This document shows positions 34,048 to 41,922 of a DNA stretch of 42,165 bases, one piece after another (the first letter of the stretch is position 1; each line of letters starts with the position of its first letter). Made by a program: the position numbers and the translations under genes. The stretch is from Actinomycetes bacterium (lineage in GTDB: Bacteria; Actinomycetota; Actinomycetes; Actinomycetales; Cellulomonadaceae), in the NCBI GenBank assembly GCA_021778635.1, contig JAJYCD010000019.1, positions 1-42,165 on the forward strand, written 5' to 3'. The notes under the pieces are model-generated. The model was not told the DNA's origin and ran no database searches. It saw nothing but the letters and a program-made list of their open reading frames with translations.

Positions 34048-35540
34048 CTGCTCGCTCCGAGCTGGGTGGCGGCCGTCTGGAACAGGTCGGCGAGGGGGCC
34101 GGCTGTGAGCCCGAGGGCCAGGCTGAGCGCGATGCCGGTGACGAGCGCGGCACCCACGGTCCACGGGACCGAGATCGCCGGTGAGCCGGGCGTGGCGGGG
34201 CCGAGCAGCATCCTGCTGCCGTTGCGGACGAGTGCGGCGAAGGCGGTCGCGACCAGGACGAGCGCCACCCCCAGGGCCCACGCGAGGTGCGCGTCCGCGA
34301 GTGCACGTGAGATCGAGAGCTCGCTCGCGAACATCGCGAACGGCGGCAGTCCCAGCAGCACGGCGAGCCCGACGAGGAACGCGCCGCCGACGAGCCGGGA
34401 CCTGCCGAGCACCCCGGTGACGTCGGCGATCGCCGTCGAGCCGTGAGCGGCCTGGACCTGACCGGCGGCCAGGAAGACCAGCGTCTTGCCGATGCCGTGG
34501 GCGAGCACGTGCAGGAGCAGCGCGGCGATCGCGAGCCTCGTCCCGCCGGCCGCCGCGACGGCGATCAGACCCATGTTCTCCATCGAGGAGTACGCGAGCA
34601 TGCGCTTGACATCGGTCTGCACGAACAGCAGGGCGGCCGAGACCGCGAGGGTGAGCAGGCCGACGGTCAGGAGCCCGGCCCGGAGGAAGCCCGTGCCGAG
34701 GGCGAGGTCGACGACCGACTTGACCCGGAGCAGCGCAGACATCGCGACCGACAGCAGCACGCCGCTCATCAGCGCCGAGACGGGGGCCGGAGCCTGGCTG
34801 TGGGCGTCGGCGAGCCAGGTGTGGAACGGGACGAGACCGGCCTTGGCGCCGTACCCGAGCAGCAGGAGCCCCGCGGCGAGCCGGGTGACCGCGGGGTCGA
34901 GGCGGCTCGCGTGGGCGAGCAGGACGTCGATGTCGAGCGTGTTCCCCGTGGCCGCCCCGGCGTGCAGCGACACGAAGTGCAGCAGCACCGTGCCGAGGAG
35001 CGCGAGGGCGATGCCGACCGAGCAGATGATGACGTACTTCCAGGTCGCCTCGAGGGCGGCCCGGGTCCGGCGGTGCGCCACCAGGAACGCGGTCGCGACT
35101 GTGGTCGCCTCGATCGCGACCCACACGACCCCGATGCTCGTCGCGAGGACCGCGAGCGACATCGCGGCGAGGAACAGGGGCAGCAGGACCCCGTACAGCC
35201 GCGCTCCCTGCGGGTCGGTGTGTCCGTGGGCGAGCTCCGCGTCGATGTAGCCGATGCTCGCCCAGGTCGCGAGAGAACCGACCGTGCCGATGACGATCAG
35301 CATGGTGACGCTCAGCGCGTCCGCACGCAGCAGATGACCGACCGCGTACCGCGCGCCCGAGCCGGCCGCCCCACTGCCGCCTCCCGTGCCGACGAGGGCC
35401 ACGAGCACCACGCCGACGACGAGCACCGACAGCGCCGCGCCCACGGTCACGACTGCAGCGCCCCGACGCCAGCCGAGCACGGCGGTGACCACGGCCGCGA
35501 GGAGCGGGGCGAGGATCGGGACCAGCAGCAGGGCGGTCAT
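34044..35540 (-). CDS. hycQ: HyfF/HycQ-type antiporter-like membrane subunit
   Basis: A 498-residue ND4/MrpD-like proton-pumping subunit with about 14 hydrophobic helices. Conserved features are the lysine in GAKAGLVPFHTWLADAHSQAP, the helix break SALMSG, and DVKRMLAYSSMENMGLIAVA; the glutamate of the proton path is in WVAIEATTVATAFLVAHRRTRAALEATWKY, here read as family knowledge. ATG 35540 overlaps the hycP stop as ATGA, and its own stop overlaps hycE. Equivalent in order to Rv0086. The presence of pump-type residues suggests the complex still couples to ion movement despite the altered large subunit. Confidence 0.9.
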   Translation of the reverse strand: MTALLLVPILAPLLAAVVTAVLGWRRGAAVVTVGAALSVLVVGVVLVALVGTGGGSGAAGSGARYAVGHLLRADALSVTMLIVIGTVGSLATWASIGYIDAELAHGHTDPQGARLYGVLLPLFLAAMSLAVLATSIGVVWVAIEATTVATAFLVAHRRTRAALEATWKYVIICSVGIALALLGTVLLHFVSLHAGAATGNTLDIDVLLAHASRLDPAVTRLAAGLLLLGYGAKAGLVPFHTWLADAHSQAPAPVSALMSGVLLSVAMSALLRVKSVVDLALGTGFLRAGLLTVGLLTLAVSAALLFVQTDVKRMLAYSSMENMGLIAVAAAGGTRLAIAALLLHVLAHGIGKTLVFLAAGQVQAAHGSTAIADVTGVLGRSRLVGGAFLVGLAVLLGLPPFAMFASELSISRALADAHLAWALGVALVLVATAFAALVRNGSRMLLGPATPGSPAISVPWTVGAALVTGIALSLALGLTAGPLADLFQTAATQLGASR

Positions 35541-36202
35541 CAGTCGCGCAGCTCCCTGAGCTGGTCGAGGTCCGTGCCACCGAACGTGTGCTGCATGTGA
35601 CCTGCGAGCAGTCCCAGCACGATCACGGCGAACAGGATGTCCAGCGAAGCCCCGAGCTCGACGATCAGCGGCACGCCGGCGGCGATCAGGAACGCCGTGG
35701 CGGTGATCCCGTTGTCCAGCATCAGGAAGCCGACGGCCTGGGACAGGGCTCGACGCCTGCTCACCAGCACGAACACCGCGATGAGGATCACGGCGAAGGC
35801 TGCCGGCACCGCACGCGTCGTCGGCGTCGGGCTGAGTGCGATGATCGGCCGGGTCACGGCGTAGGCGAGGACCGTCAGGGCCGCCACGACGAGCAGCGAC
35901 GCGGTCGTGTTGACCAGCGGCGCGCTCTCGCGGCGTTCGCGCGGCTCGGTGCTGACCGCACGTCCGAGCAGGACGGGCAGGACACCGCCGCGCAGCACGA
36001 GGATCGCGAGCCCGACGACGATCGGGGCGGCCTCGTGCCGCAGCACCCCCTCGGAGAACGGGAGGACGGCGAGCGCCGCCCCCTGCCAGGCGAGCAGCCG
36101 CACGGTCGCCCGGAGGTCGCGGCGCCACACGATCAGCACCGCGACGAGGAGGAACGCTCCCGCGGCGAGGTCGAGCACACCCGTGTACGTCGTGTCGCTC
36201 AT
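35540..36202 (-). CDS. hycP: HyfE/HycP-type small membrane subunit
   Basis: A 220-residue membrane protein with six to seven helices, NuoK/HyfE-like. The segment [45 protein letters not shown] (residues about 150-195) contains the conserved DNG and the membrane glutamate and aspartate of the family. The start is ATG 36202; upstream in-frame sequence is Arg/Pro filler. It is 34 nt after hycD, the only real gap within the six-gene operon, and overlaps the hycQ start by four bases. Equivalent to Rv0085. Confidence 0.87.
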   Translation of the reverse strand: MSDTTYTGVLDLAAGAFLLVAVLIVWRRDLRATVRLLAWQGAALAVLPFSEGVLRHEAAPIVVGLAILVLRGGVLPVLLGRAVSTEPRERRESAPLVNTTASLLVVAALTVLAYAVTRPIIALSPTPTTRAVPAAFAVILIAVFVLVSRRRALSQAVGFLMLDNGITATAFLIAAGVPLIVELGASLDILFAVIVLGLLAGHMQHTFGGTDLDQLRELRD

Positions 36203-36236
36203 CGGACCGGCTCCGATCCCTGGGTCGTCGGCGCGG

Positions 36237-37196
36237 TCATCGGGCGGACGCCAGGAACGAGGACGCGGTGACCGCAAGCAGGGCCAGCAGGAACGATCCG
36301 GCGAGGAGCTCAGGGACCCGGAACAGCCGGAGCTTGGCGATGAAGACCTCCACGGCCGCCAGCGCGAGCGCCAGAACGGCGACCTTCACGGCGATCGCCG
36401 CGGTCCCGACCAGCAGACCGAGCAGCGACGGCTCCGCACCGGCGATCCCCCACGGCAGGAACAGGTTCGCCAGCAGTCCGAGGAGGACCGTCAGGCGCAT
36501 GCCGCTCGCCCACTCGACGAGTGCGAGCCGGGGGCCCGAGTACTCCAGGACCATCGCCTCGTGGATCATCGTGAGCTCGAGGTGCGTGGACGGGTTGTCG
36601 ACCGGCAGCCGCCCGGTCTCAGCGACGATCACGATGACCAGCGCGACGAAGGCCAGGACGCTGCCGAGCGCGAGCGCCTGCGCGGGGTCCCCGCTCGCCG
36701 CGGACACGATCGCGGCGAGGTTCGCCGAGTGACCGGGCAGGGACAGCGCGAACACCGCGAGCAGGATCGTGGGCTCGACCAGCGCCGCGATCGTGATCTC
36801 CCGGCTCGAGCCCATCCCGCCGAAGGCCGTCCCGGTGTCGAGGCCCGCGAGCGTCAGCGCGACCGTCCCGAGGAACAGCAGCCCGACGACGCCGAACAGG
36901 TCGGCGGACGAGTCGAGCGGCGACCCGAGGGTCACCAGCGGGATGATCGCCGCGATCAGCAGCGCGCTGCCGGCCGCCACGGCCGGCGCGACCCGGAACA
37001 CCACCGTCGTCCCCGTCGGGCGGAGCTGCTGCTTGCGGAGCTGCTTGCGCAGGTCGCGCCACGGCTGCCCGATCCCGCCACCGCTGCGGCCCTCGAGACG
37101 TGCCCGGACCTGCTTCATGCCGCCCACCACGAACGGCGCGCCGGCCAGCACGCCACCGACCTGCACGACGGCGCCGACCGCCGCGAGCGCGTTCAC
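36237..37196 (-). CDS. hycD: HycD/HyfC-type (NuoH-like) membrane anchor subunit
   Basis: A 319-residue NuoH-related subunit that joins the peripheral arm to the membrane arm. Family features: [29 protein letters not shown] loop near residue 30, [29 protein letters not shown] (about 190-220), the most conserved acidic stretch of NuoH/HycD. About eight hydrophobic helices. GTG start at 37196 overlaps the upstream stop (GTGA-type). Equivalent to Rv0084. The acidic quinone/ion-path residues are intact, unlike the cysteines of the large subunit. Confidence 0.9.
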   Translation of the reverse strand: MNALAAVGAVVQVGGVLAGAPFVVGGMKQVRARLEGRSGGGIGQPWRDLRKQLRKQQLRPTGTTVVFRVAPAVAAGSALLIAAIIPLVTLGSPLDSSADLFGVVGLLFLGTVALTLAGLDTGTAFGGMGSSREITIAALVEPTILLAVFALSLPGHSANLAAIVSAASGDPAQALALGSVLAFVALVIVIVAETGRLPVDNPSTHLELTMIHEAMVLEYSGPRLALVEWASGMRLTVLLGLLANLFLPWGIAGAEPSLLGLLVGTAAIAVKVAVLALALAAVEVFIAKLRLFRVPELLAGSFLLALLAVTASSFLASAR

Positions 37197-39226
37197 CGGA
37201 CCACCAGCAGGACGACGAGCAGCCCGAGGGCGCCGTAGGCGAGGTAGAGGTGGACGCTGCCGTTGTGCGCCCGACGCACCCGCTCGGCGACGGCCCCGAC
37301 GGCACGCACGACCGGGGCGTAGACACCGCGCTCGATCGGGTCCTCGACGCGGTTGCGGTACGTCACCTTCGCGATGAGGTACCGGGACTCGGCGAAGTGG
37401 CTCACCTCGATGTCGGTGTCGGGACGGAGCACGTCGTCGAACACCCGCTGCAAGGGTTCGGCGTAGGAGGTCGCGGTGTACTGCATGCGCGGGCTGAGCT
37501 CGTCGGCCCCGCAGGCCCAGAGCGGCACGTCCGCGGGGGCCGGGCGACGGCGGCGGTCCCAGCGACCGAGGCCGACGGCGACGACCACGGCCAGTACCAG
37601 GGCCACCGCGATCAGGCCCGGCGACATCGAACCGGGCAGGCCCGGCAGCCGGAGCATCGCGCCGAGGTGCGGCCCGGCGGTGTCGCCACCGACGGCAGGC
37701 AGCACGGCGAGCACGCGCCCGACCACCGGCCCGAGCACGCCGGGGGCGAGCGCCAGGACGGTGGCGGCCGCGGCGGCGAGCCCCATGCCGACCGCCATGC
37801 CTCGCGACGTCTCGCGCGCGTTCGCGGCCTGCGTCGAGCGCGGGCGGGCGAGGAAGCCGACCCCGAACGCCTTGACCATCGTCGCGATGCCGATTCCCGT
37901 CGTGAGCGCGACCGCGCCGACGGCGAGGGGCATCGCGAGCGCGACCATCGGGTCGCCCTGCGTCGGTGCATGGATCAGGCTCTGCAGCAACAGCCACTCC
38001 CCGACGAACCCCGCGCCGAGCGGGAGCCCCGACGCCCCCAGCGCGCTGATCCCGAACATCGCCGTCGTGACCGGCATCGAACGCGCGAGCCCGCCCAGCC
38101 GGTCCAGGTCACGCAGGCCGGTCGACGCGAGCACCGAGCCCGCGGCGAGGAAGCCGAGCGCCTTGAACGCCGCGTGACCGACGAGGTGCACGAGGGCCCC
38201 GGTGATCGCGATCGCCGCGATGGTCGCCGCGCCGGACGCGCTCAGGAGAGCCGCGGCGCCCAGCGCGACCGTCACGAGCCCCATGTTCTCCGTCGTCGAG
38301 TACGCGAGGAGCCTCTTGAGGTCGGTCGCGACCGAGGCCTGCAGGACGCCGAACACCGCGGACACCGCGCCGACGGCCATCAGCGTGAGCCCCCACCACG
38401 TCGGGCCGGGGCCGAGGATCTGCAGGTCGATGCGGATGATCCCGTAGATGCCCATCGTGACCATCGAGGCGCTCATCAGCGCGGACACCGGGCTCGGCGC
38501 CTCGGGGTGCGCGCGCGGCAGCCACGCGTGCAACGGCAGGAGGCCCGCCTTCGACCCGAACCCGATCACGGTGAGCAGGAACACCGCGGTGCGGGTCCCC
38601 GAGGACACGACGCCCGCATGCGTGCCGAGCGTCGCGAAGTCGTCCGCGCCGCCCGCGCCTGCCAGCACCACCAAGGCCACCAGGATCGCGACGAAGCCGA
38701 GCTGCGTCATGACCGCGTACACGATCCCGGCGGACCGCACCGCCGCGCGTCGGTGGTCGGCCAGCACCAGCGCGAGCGACGCGGCGGCCATCAGCTCCCA
38801 GCACAGCAGGAACGTCGTGACCGTCCCGGCCGCCGGGACCAGGAGCATGGCGGCGACGAACGTCGGGAGCATGACGAGGGTGAGCACCGACCAGCTCTCG
38901 TGACGCGCGTAGCCGACCGCGTACACGCCGACGACGACGGCGACCGCACCGGTGAGGGCGATCAGCAGCCCGCCGAGCGGATCCACGTCGAACCGGATGC
39001 CGACGAGGGGCAGGAGCCACCCGATGCGCACGTGGAGCCCGCCGCCGAAGATCGACGAGAGGCCGAGGACCAGTCCCGCGGCCCCGAGCGCCGCCGTCGA
39101 GGCGCCCGACACCAGCGCGCCGTAGCCCGCCGAGCTCGCACCGTGCGCCGCGGCGCCGTGCGCGTCCGCACCACCGCCGTCGGTCTCGTGCGGCCCGACC
39201 GGTCGGGCGTCCGTCGTCGTGCTCAT
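37193..39226 (-). CDS. hyfB: HyfB/NuoL-like antiporter-type membrane subunit
   Basis: A 677-residue ND5/ND4-like subunit with about 16 hydrophobic helices and a hydrophilic N-terminal tail of some 35 residues rich in Ala, His and Gly. Conserved: FGSKAGLLPLHAWLPRAHPEAPSPVSALMS, ATDLKRLLAYSTTENMGLVTVALG, and a C-terminal HyfB-type ending with LRPDTDIEVSHFAESRYLIAKVTYRNRVEDP. The start ATG 39226 overlaps the stop of the NuoB-like gene. Equivalent to Rv0083. With hycQ it gives two antiporter-like pumps in one complex. Confidence 0.9.
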   Translation of the reverse strand: MSTTTDARPVGPHETDGGGADAHGAAAHGASSAGYGALVSGASTAALGAAGLVLGLSSIFGGGLHVRIGWLLPLVGIRFDVDPLGGLLIALTGAVAVVVGVYAVGYARHESWSVLTLVMLPTFVAAMLLVPAAGTVTTFLLCWELMAAASLALVLADHRRAAVRSAGIVYAVMTQLGFVAILVALVVLAGAGGADDFATLGTHAGVVSSGTRTAVFLLTVIGFGSKAGLLPLHAWLPRAHPEAPSPVSALMSASMVTMGIYGIIRIDLQILGPGPTWWGLTLMAVGAVSAVFGVLQASVATDLKRLLAYSTTENMGLVTVALGAAALLSASGAATIAAIAITGALVHLVGHAAFKALGFLAAGSVLASTGLRDLDRLGGLARSMPVTTAMFGISALGASGLPLGAGFVGEWLLLQSLIHAPTQGDPMVALAMPLAVGAVALTTGIGIATMVKAFGVGFLARPRSTQAANARETSRGMAVGMGLAAAAATVLALAPGVLGPVVGRVLAVLPAVGGDTAGPHLGAMLRLPGLPGSMSPGLIAVALVLAVVVAVGLGRWDRRRRPAPADVPLWACGADELSPRMQYTATSYAEPLQRVFDDVLRPDTDIEVSHFAESRYLIAKVTYRNRVEDPIERGVYAPVVRAVGAVAERVRRAHNGSVHLYLAYGALGLLVVLLVVR

Positions 39227-39702
39227 CGCCCGGTCACCGACCGCAGCGCGGCGACGATCTGCGCGGGGGTGGGCGGGCAGCCCGGGACCTCGACGTCGAC
39301 GGGGACGACGTCCGCCACCGACCCGACCACGCCGTAACCGCCGCGGAACACGCCACCGTCGACCGCGCAGTCGCCGACCGCGATCACGACGCGCGGCTGC
39401 GGCACCGCGGCGAGGGTGTTGAGCAGCGGGTCGTGCATGTTCCGCGTCACGACGCCGGTCGCCAGGATCCCGTCCGCGTGGCGCGGCGAGGCGACGAGCC
39501 GGGCGCCGAAGCGCTCGGCGTCGTAGACCGCCGAGAACGCACCGCCGATCTCGATCTCGCAGCCGTTGCACGATCCGCAGTCGACGTGCCGAAGCTGGAG
39601 CGAGCCGACCAGCCCGGTGGGTGGCGTCATCGGGTCGGCCGGCGCTTCCGGTGCGGGCTCGACGATGCGACCGGCCCGTCTGATGGCTCCGATCCAGCTC
39701 AT
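39223..39702 (-). CDS. NuoB/HycG-like [4Fe-4S] small subunit
   Basis: A 159-residue subunit related to NuoB and [NiFe]-hydrogenase small subunits. Cys45, Cys48 (CGSCNGCEIEIGGAFSAVY), Cys112 (GDCAVDGGVF) and Cys142 (VPGCPPTP) are spaced as in the proximal/N2 cluster; Cys42 precedes them. So the cluster next to the catalytic pocket is kept while the pocket's metal ligands in HycE are lost. ATG 39702 has GGAG upstream and lies 37 nt after arsR. Equivalent to Rv0082. No NuoI/HycF ferredoxin gene accompanies it here, so the electron donor is unclear. Confidence 0.9.
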   Translation of the reverse strand: MSWIGAIRRAGRIVEPAPEAPADPMTPPTGLVGSLQLRHVDCGSCNGCEIEIGGAFSAVYDAERFGARLVASPRHADGILATGVVTRNMHDPLLNTLAAVPQPRVVIAVGDCAVDGGVFRGGYGVVGSVADVVPVDVEVPGCPPTPAQIVAALRSVTGR

Positions 39703-39739
39703 CGGTCGCTCCGGAGGCACGCGGTCGTGGCGGGCGGGA

Positions 39740-40132
39740 TCACGCGCGTTGCTCGCTGTCGGCGTCGTCCTCGGCCTGGAGGTCCCGGAGCATCTCGACC
39801 TGGTCGGTGAGCAGCCCGGCGAGAACCTTCCGGGCGACCAGCAGCAGCTCCGCCATGTCCTCGGAGGCCATCGCGTAGATGACGCTGCTCCCCTGCTTGC
39901 GCGCGACCACGACACCGGCGCGACGCAGCACCGCGAGCTGCTGGGACAGGTGGGAGGCCTCGAGACCGATCTCCGGCAGGAGGTCCGCGACCGAGCGCTC
40001 GCGCTCGGCGAGCAGCTCGAGGATCCGGATCCGCGCGGGGTGGCCGAGGGTCTTGAAGAACTCGGCCTTCAGCTTGCTGATCGGCTCCGGCGCAGCGCGG
40101 CGGCGCGGTTCCGGGTCCTCGCTCGCTACCAT
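39740..40132 (-). CDS. ArsR-family regulator of the Ehr operon (Rv0081-like)
   Basis: A 130-residue winged-helix repressor. KLKAEFFKTLGHPARIRILELLAERERSV and the recognition helix region EASHLSQQLAVLRRAGVV are nearly identical to my recollection of M. tuberculosis Rv0081. It lacks the ELCVCDL cysteine motif of arsenic- or cadmium-sensing ArsR proteins, so a different signal is expected. First gene of the seven-gene operon; a perfect-spaced inverted repeat overlaps its start codon, predicting autorepression. ATG 40132 lacks a ribosome site and lies 6 nt after TACTTT, so it is probably leaderless. Confidence 0.9.
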   Translation of the reverse strand: MVASEDPEPRRRAAPEPISKLKAEFFKTLGHPARIRILELLAERERSVADLLPEIGLEASHLSQQLAVLRRAGVVVARKQGSSVIYAMASEDMAELLLVARKVLAGLLTDQVEMLRDLQAEDDADSEQRA

Positions 40133-40166
40133 ATGACAAAAGTATCATATGTTCAGTTGACTCAAC
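40130..40166. promoter_or_regulatory. Promoter and operator of the arsR-Ehr operon
   Basis: CATATGACA (40130-40138) and TATCATATG (40143-40151) are inverted repeats, 8 of 9 bases matched, around AAAG. The repeat includes the ATG of arsR and the candidate -10 TACTTT (minus strand, 40139-40144), so bound protein would block initiation. A second dyad, GTTGACTCAAC (40156-40166), covers the -35 region. This is the most AT-rich spot in the area. Confidence 0.6.
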
Positions 40167-40293
40167 CAGCACACGCCGCGCCACGGCGCGTCGCACCCCC
40201 CGAGAACGGCCGCGAAGCCGACGGCCACATGGTGCGCAGAACCCGACTTCCGGCCTCTCACGACGCGGCGTCCGACGTTCACCCGATAGCTGG

Positions 40294-40322
40294 TAGACGC
40301 ATCGACCTTTCGGACATATGGT
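40294..40322 (+). promoter_or_regulatory. Candidate promoter for the TasA-like/SipW genes
   Basis: TAGACG (40294-40299) and TATGGT (40317-40322) are separated by 17 nt and each match the -35 and -10 consensus in four of six bases. Transcription would start near 40329, giving a leader of about 120 nt that contains a small hairpin (CGCCCC and GGGGCG, 40331-40350). The remainder of the 319-nt gap from 40133 to 40451 shows no gene. Confidence 0.4.
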
Positions 40323-40451
40323 GCGAATCGCGCCCCGCGTCTGTGGGGCGTGAGCGAGGCGACGATGCCCCCGTGTGTTCCGGTCGCCTGCGCCGGGGGA
40401 CGAGCCAGTGGCGAGACCGACGCTCCTGGGCACGATCGTGAGGGGAAGATT

Positions 40452-41138
40452 GTGAACAAGCTCAAAGCAGCACGCGTCGGCGGCTTCATCGGCACAGCGG
40501 GGTTGACAGCCGCGCTCATCGGCTTCGCGGTGTCCGGCACCGGGGCCTACTTCACGGACAGCGCCGCAGGCGCGATCAGCGCCTCGACCGGCCACCTGAC
40601 CCTGAGCACGACGGACACCTCGTTGTCGTTCGCCGACCTCGTGCCGGGGACCTACAAGACCGACGACGTCACCTACCACGTCGACACGAGCGGCCCGGCC
40701 GACGTCTGGCTCGTCTTCGACCCGACCACACCCGGGTTCGCCGCCTTTACCGGCCCCAAGGACTCGAAGGTCTTCACCGGCGGCGGCCTCGGAAGGTACG
40801 GGCACTTCGCCGTCTCCGTCGACAACGGTGGCGCTCTCTTCCAGTCCTACAACCTCGCGTCCGCGCCGGCCAACGAGTCCGGCGGGTGCGCCGTCGACGC
40901 GAACGGTCACGGTGGGAGCACCCAGCAGGCGACCAGCCCGACGGACACCCCGCCGTACTGCGGCGTGCCGACGGCGATCAAGCTCTCCTCGGGCCTGACC
41001 ACGGGACAGGGCGCCACGGCTCACCTCACGTTCGGCGTCACCGGGAAGTGGACGGCGCAGTACGCCTCCGTCGCCAGCGTCCCGTTCAAGATCGTCGCGA
41101 CGCAGGCCGGCGTGCGACCCGACGCGCTGAACTTCTGA
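40452..41138 (+). CDS. Secreted TasA/camelysin-like protein with SipW-type signal peptide
   Basis: A 228-residue exported protein. Lys-rich start and hydrophobic helix at residues 8-31, then GTGAYFTDSAAG (29-40), the hallmark of SipW-dependent signal peptides of TasA/CalY-type proteins; cleavage is expected near the alanines around residue 38. The mature part is Thr/Ser/Gly-rich and beta-strand-like, with only two cysteines (CAVDANGHG and PPYCGVP) that could form a disulfide. GTG 40452 follows GAGGGGAAG by a few bases. The adjacent SipW-type peptidase gene supports processing. Assembly into fibres is inferred from TasA; the C-terminal half is not recognisable. Confidence 0.75.
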   Translation: MNKLKAARVGGFIGTAGLTAALIGFAVSGTGAYFTDSAAGAISASTGHLTLSTTDTSLSFADLVPGTYKTDDVTYHVDTSGPADVWLVFDPTTPGFAAFTGPKDSKVFTGGGLGRYGHFAVSVDNGGALFQSYNLASAPANESGGCAVDANGHGGSTQQATSPTDTPPYCGVPTAIKLSSGLTTGQGATAHLTFGVTGKWTAQYASVASVPFKIVATQAGVRPDALNF

Positions 41139-41144
41139 TCGGTC

Positions 41145-41180
41145 GGGCGGCGGAGGTCCCGGCCTGGGCCTCCGCCGCCC
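41145..41180 (+). terminator. Perfect 12-bp hairpin between the TasA-like gene and the signal peptidase
   Basis: GGGCGGCGGAGG (41145-41156) and CCTCCGCCGCCC (41169-41180) pair fully around a 12-nt loop, starting 6 nt after the stop codon. As the peptidase follows 49 nt later on the same strand without a clear promoter, this probably works as a partial terminator giving more substrate than peptidase mRNA, and may protect the 3' end. Confidence 0.65.
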
Positions 41181-41186
41181 GCTCAC

Positions 41187-41208
41187 GACACCGACACCGA
41201 CACCGACA
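41187..41208 (+). repeat. Short tandem ACCGAC repeat
   Basis: The hexamer ACCGAC occurs three times in a row, flanked by ACGAC and ATCG, just before the signal peptidase ribosome site. Its role is unclear and it could simply be an unstable microsatellite in the leader. Confidence 0.5.
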
Positions 41209-41229
41209 TCGATGAGGAGGGTGCGACCC

Positions 41230-41922
41230 GTGACAGTCGTGCGTCGCGCGCTCGTGAGCGTCCTGGTCGCTGTCGCCCTGGGCCTGGTCGTCGGTGCCGT
41301 GACCGCCTGGCATGACGGATACCGCGTCTATGCGGTGCGGACCGGGTCGATGACCCCGACCTACCCGACCGGCGCGCTGGTGATCGACGCCCCCGCGTCC
41401 CACGGGACGCCGTCGGTGGGCGACGTGATCACCTTCCGTGTCAGCACGGGCCTCGTCACCCACCGCGTCTACTCGATCTCAGCGTCGGGCTACGCCACGA
41501 AGGGTGACGCCAACCCGACCCCGGACGCGTGGACGATCCCGCGCGGAGACGTGGTCGGCCACGTCGTCGCCGGAGTCGCGGGTGCGGGCTACGTGCTCGT
41601 GTTCTTCCAGCAACCCACCGGCGCCGCCACCGTCGTCACGGCGCTCCTCGCGCTGTCTCTTCTCTGGGGGCTCTTCTTCCCTGCTGACGCTGGGGCGAAC
41701 GCGCACGAGGCGACGCACCCCGCGCGGCCGCATCGCCGCCCGGCACCACGCCACCACGTCGCAGCAGCCGCGTCGATCGCACGCGAGCCGGCGTCGATCG
41801 GCGTCCCACGGAGGGCGGTCGTGCCGAGCTCGGACGGCGCCCCACCGGCCGACATCGAGACCTCAGGCGCGAGGCGATCTGTGGTGCCCTCGCGCCGTCG
41901 GCACGAGGTCGCCGCGGGATAA
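41230..41922 (+). CDS. SipW-type signal peptidase I (S26B)
   Basis: A 230-residue membrane peptidase. TM1 at residues 8-27; nucleophile Ser40 in RTGSMTPTYPTGALV; His78 in LVTHRVYSI replaces the usual catalytic lysine, the Ser-His arrangement of SipW/ER-type peptidases; GDANPTPD is box E. A second helix at about 118-150 anchors the domain, and a disordered Arg/Pro/His-rich tail of about 80 residues follows, unusual for the family. GTG 41230 is preferred because AGGAGGG sits 8 nt upstream; the in-frame ATG 41212 lies before that site. It probably processes the neighbouring TasA-like protein. Confidence 0.87.
   Translation: MTVVRRALVSVLVAVALGLVVGAVTAWHDGYRVYAVRTGSMTPTYPTGALVIDAPASHGTPSVGDVITFRVSTGLVTHRVYSISASGYATKGDANPTPDAWTIPRGDVVGHVVAGVAGAGYVLVFFQQPTGAATVVTALLALSLLWGLFFPADAGANAHEATHPARPHRRPAPRHHVAAAASIAREPASIGVPRRAVVPSSDGAPPADIETSGARRSVVPSRRRHEVAAG

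Noticed and set aside
32530..39702. Functional hydrogenase-4 or formate hydrogenlyase
   Set aside because: The large subunit lacks all four Ni-Fe cysteines, and no formate dehydrogenase, polyferredoxin or maturation genes are present.
40152..40451. c-di-GMP or other riboswitch in front of the TasA-like gene
   Set aside because: A leader of suitable length exists, but I could not match conserved core sequences of known classes; only a 6-bp hairpin is visible.
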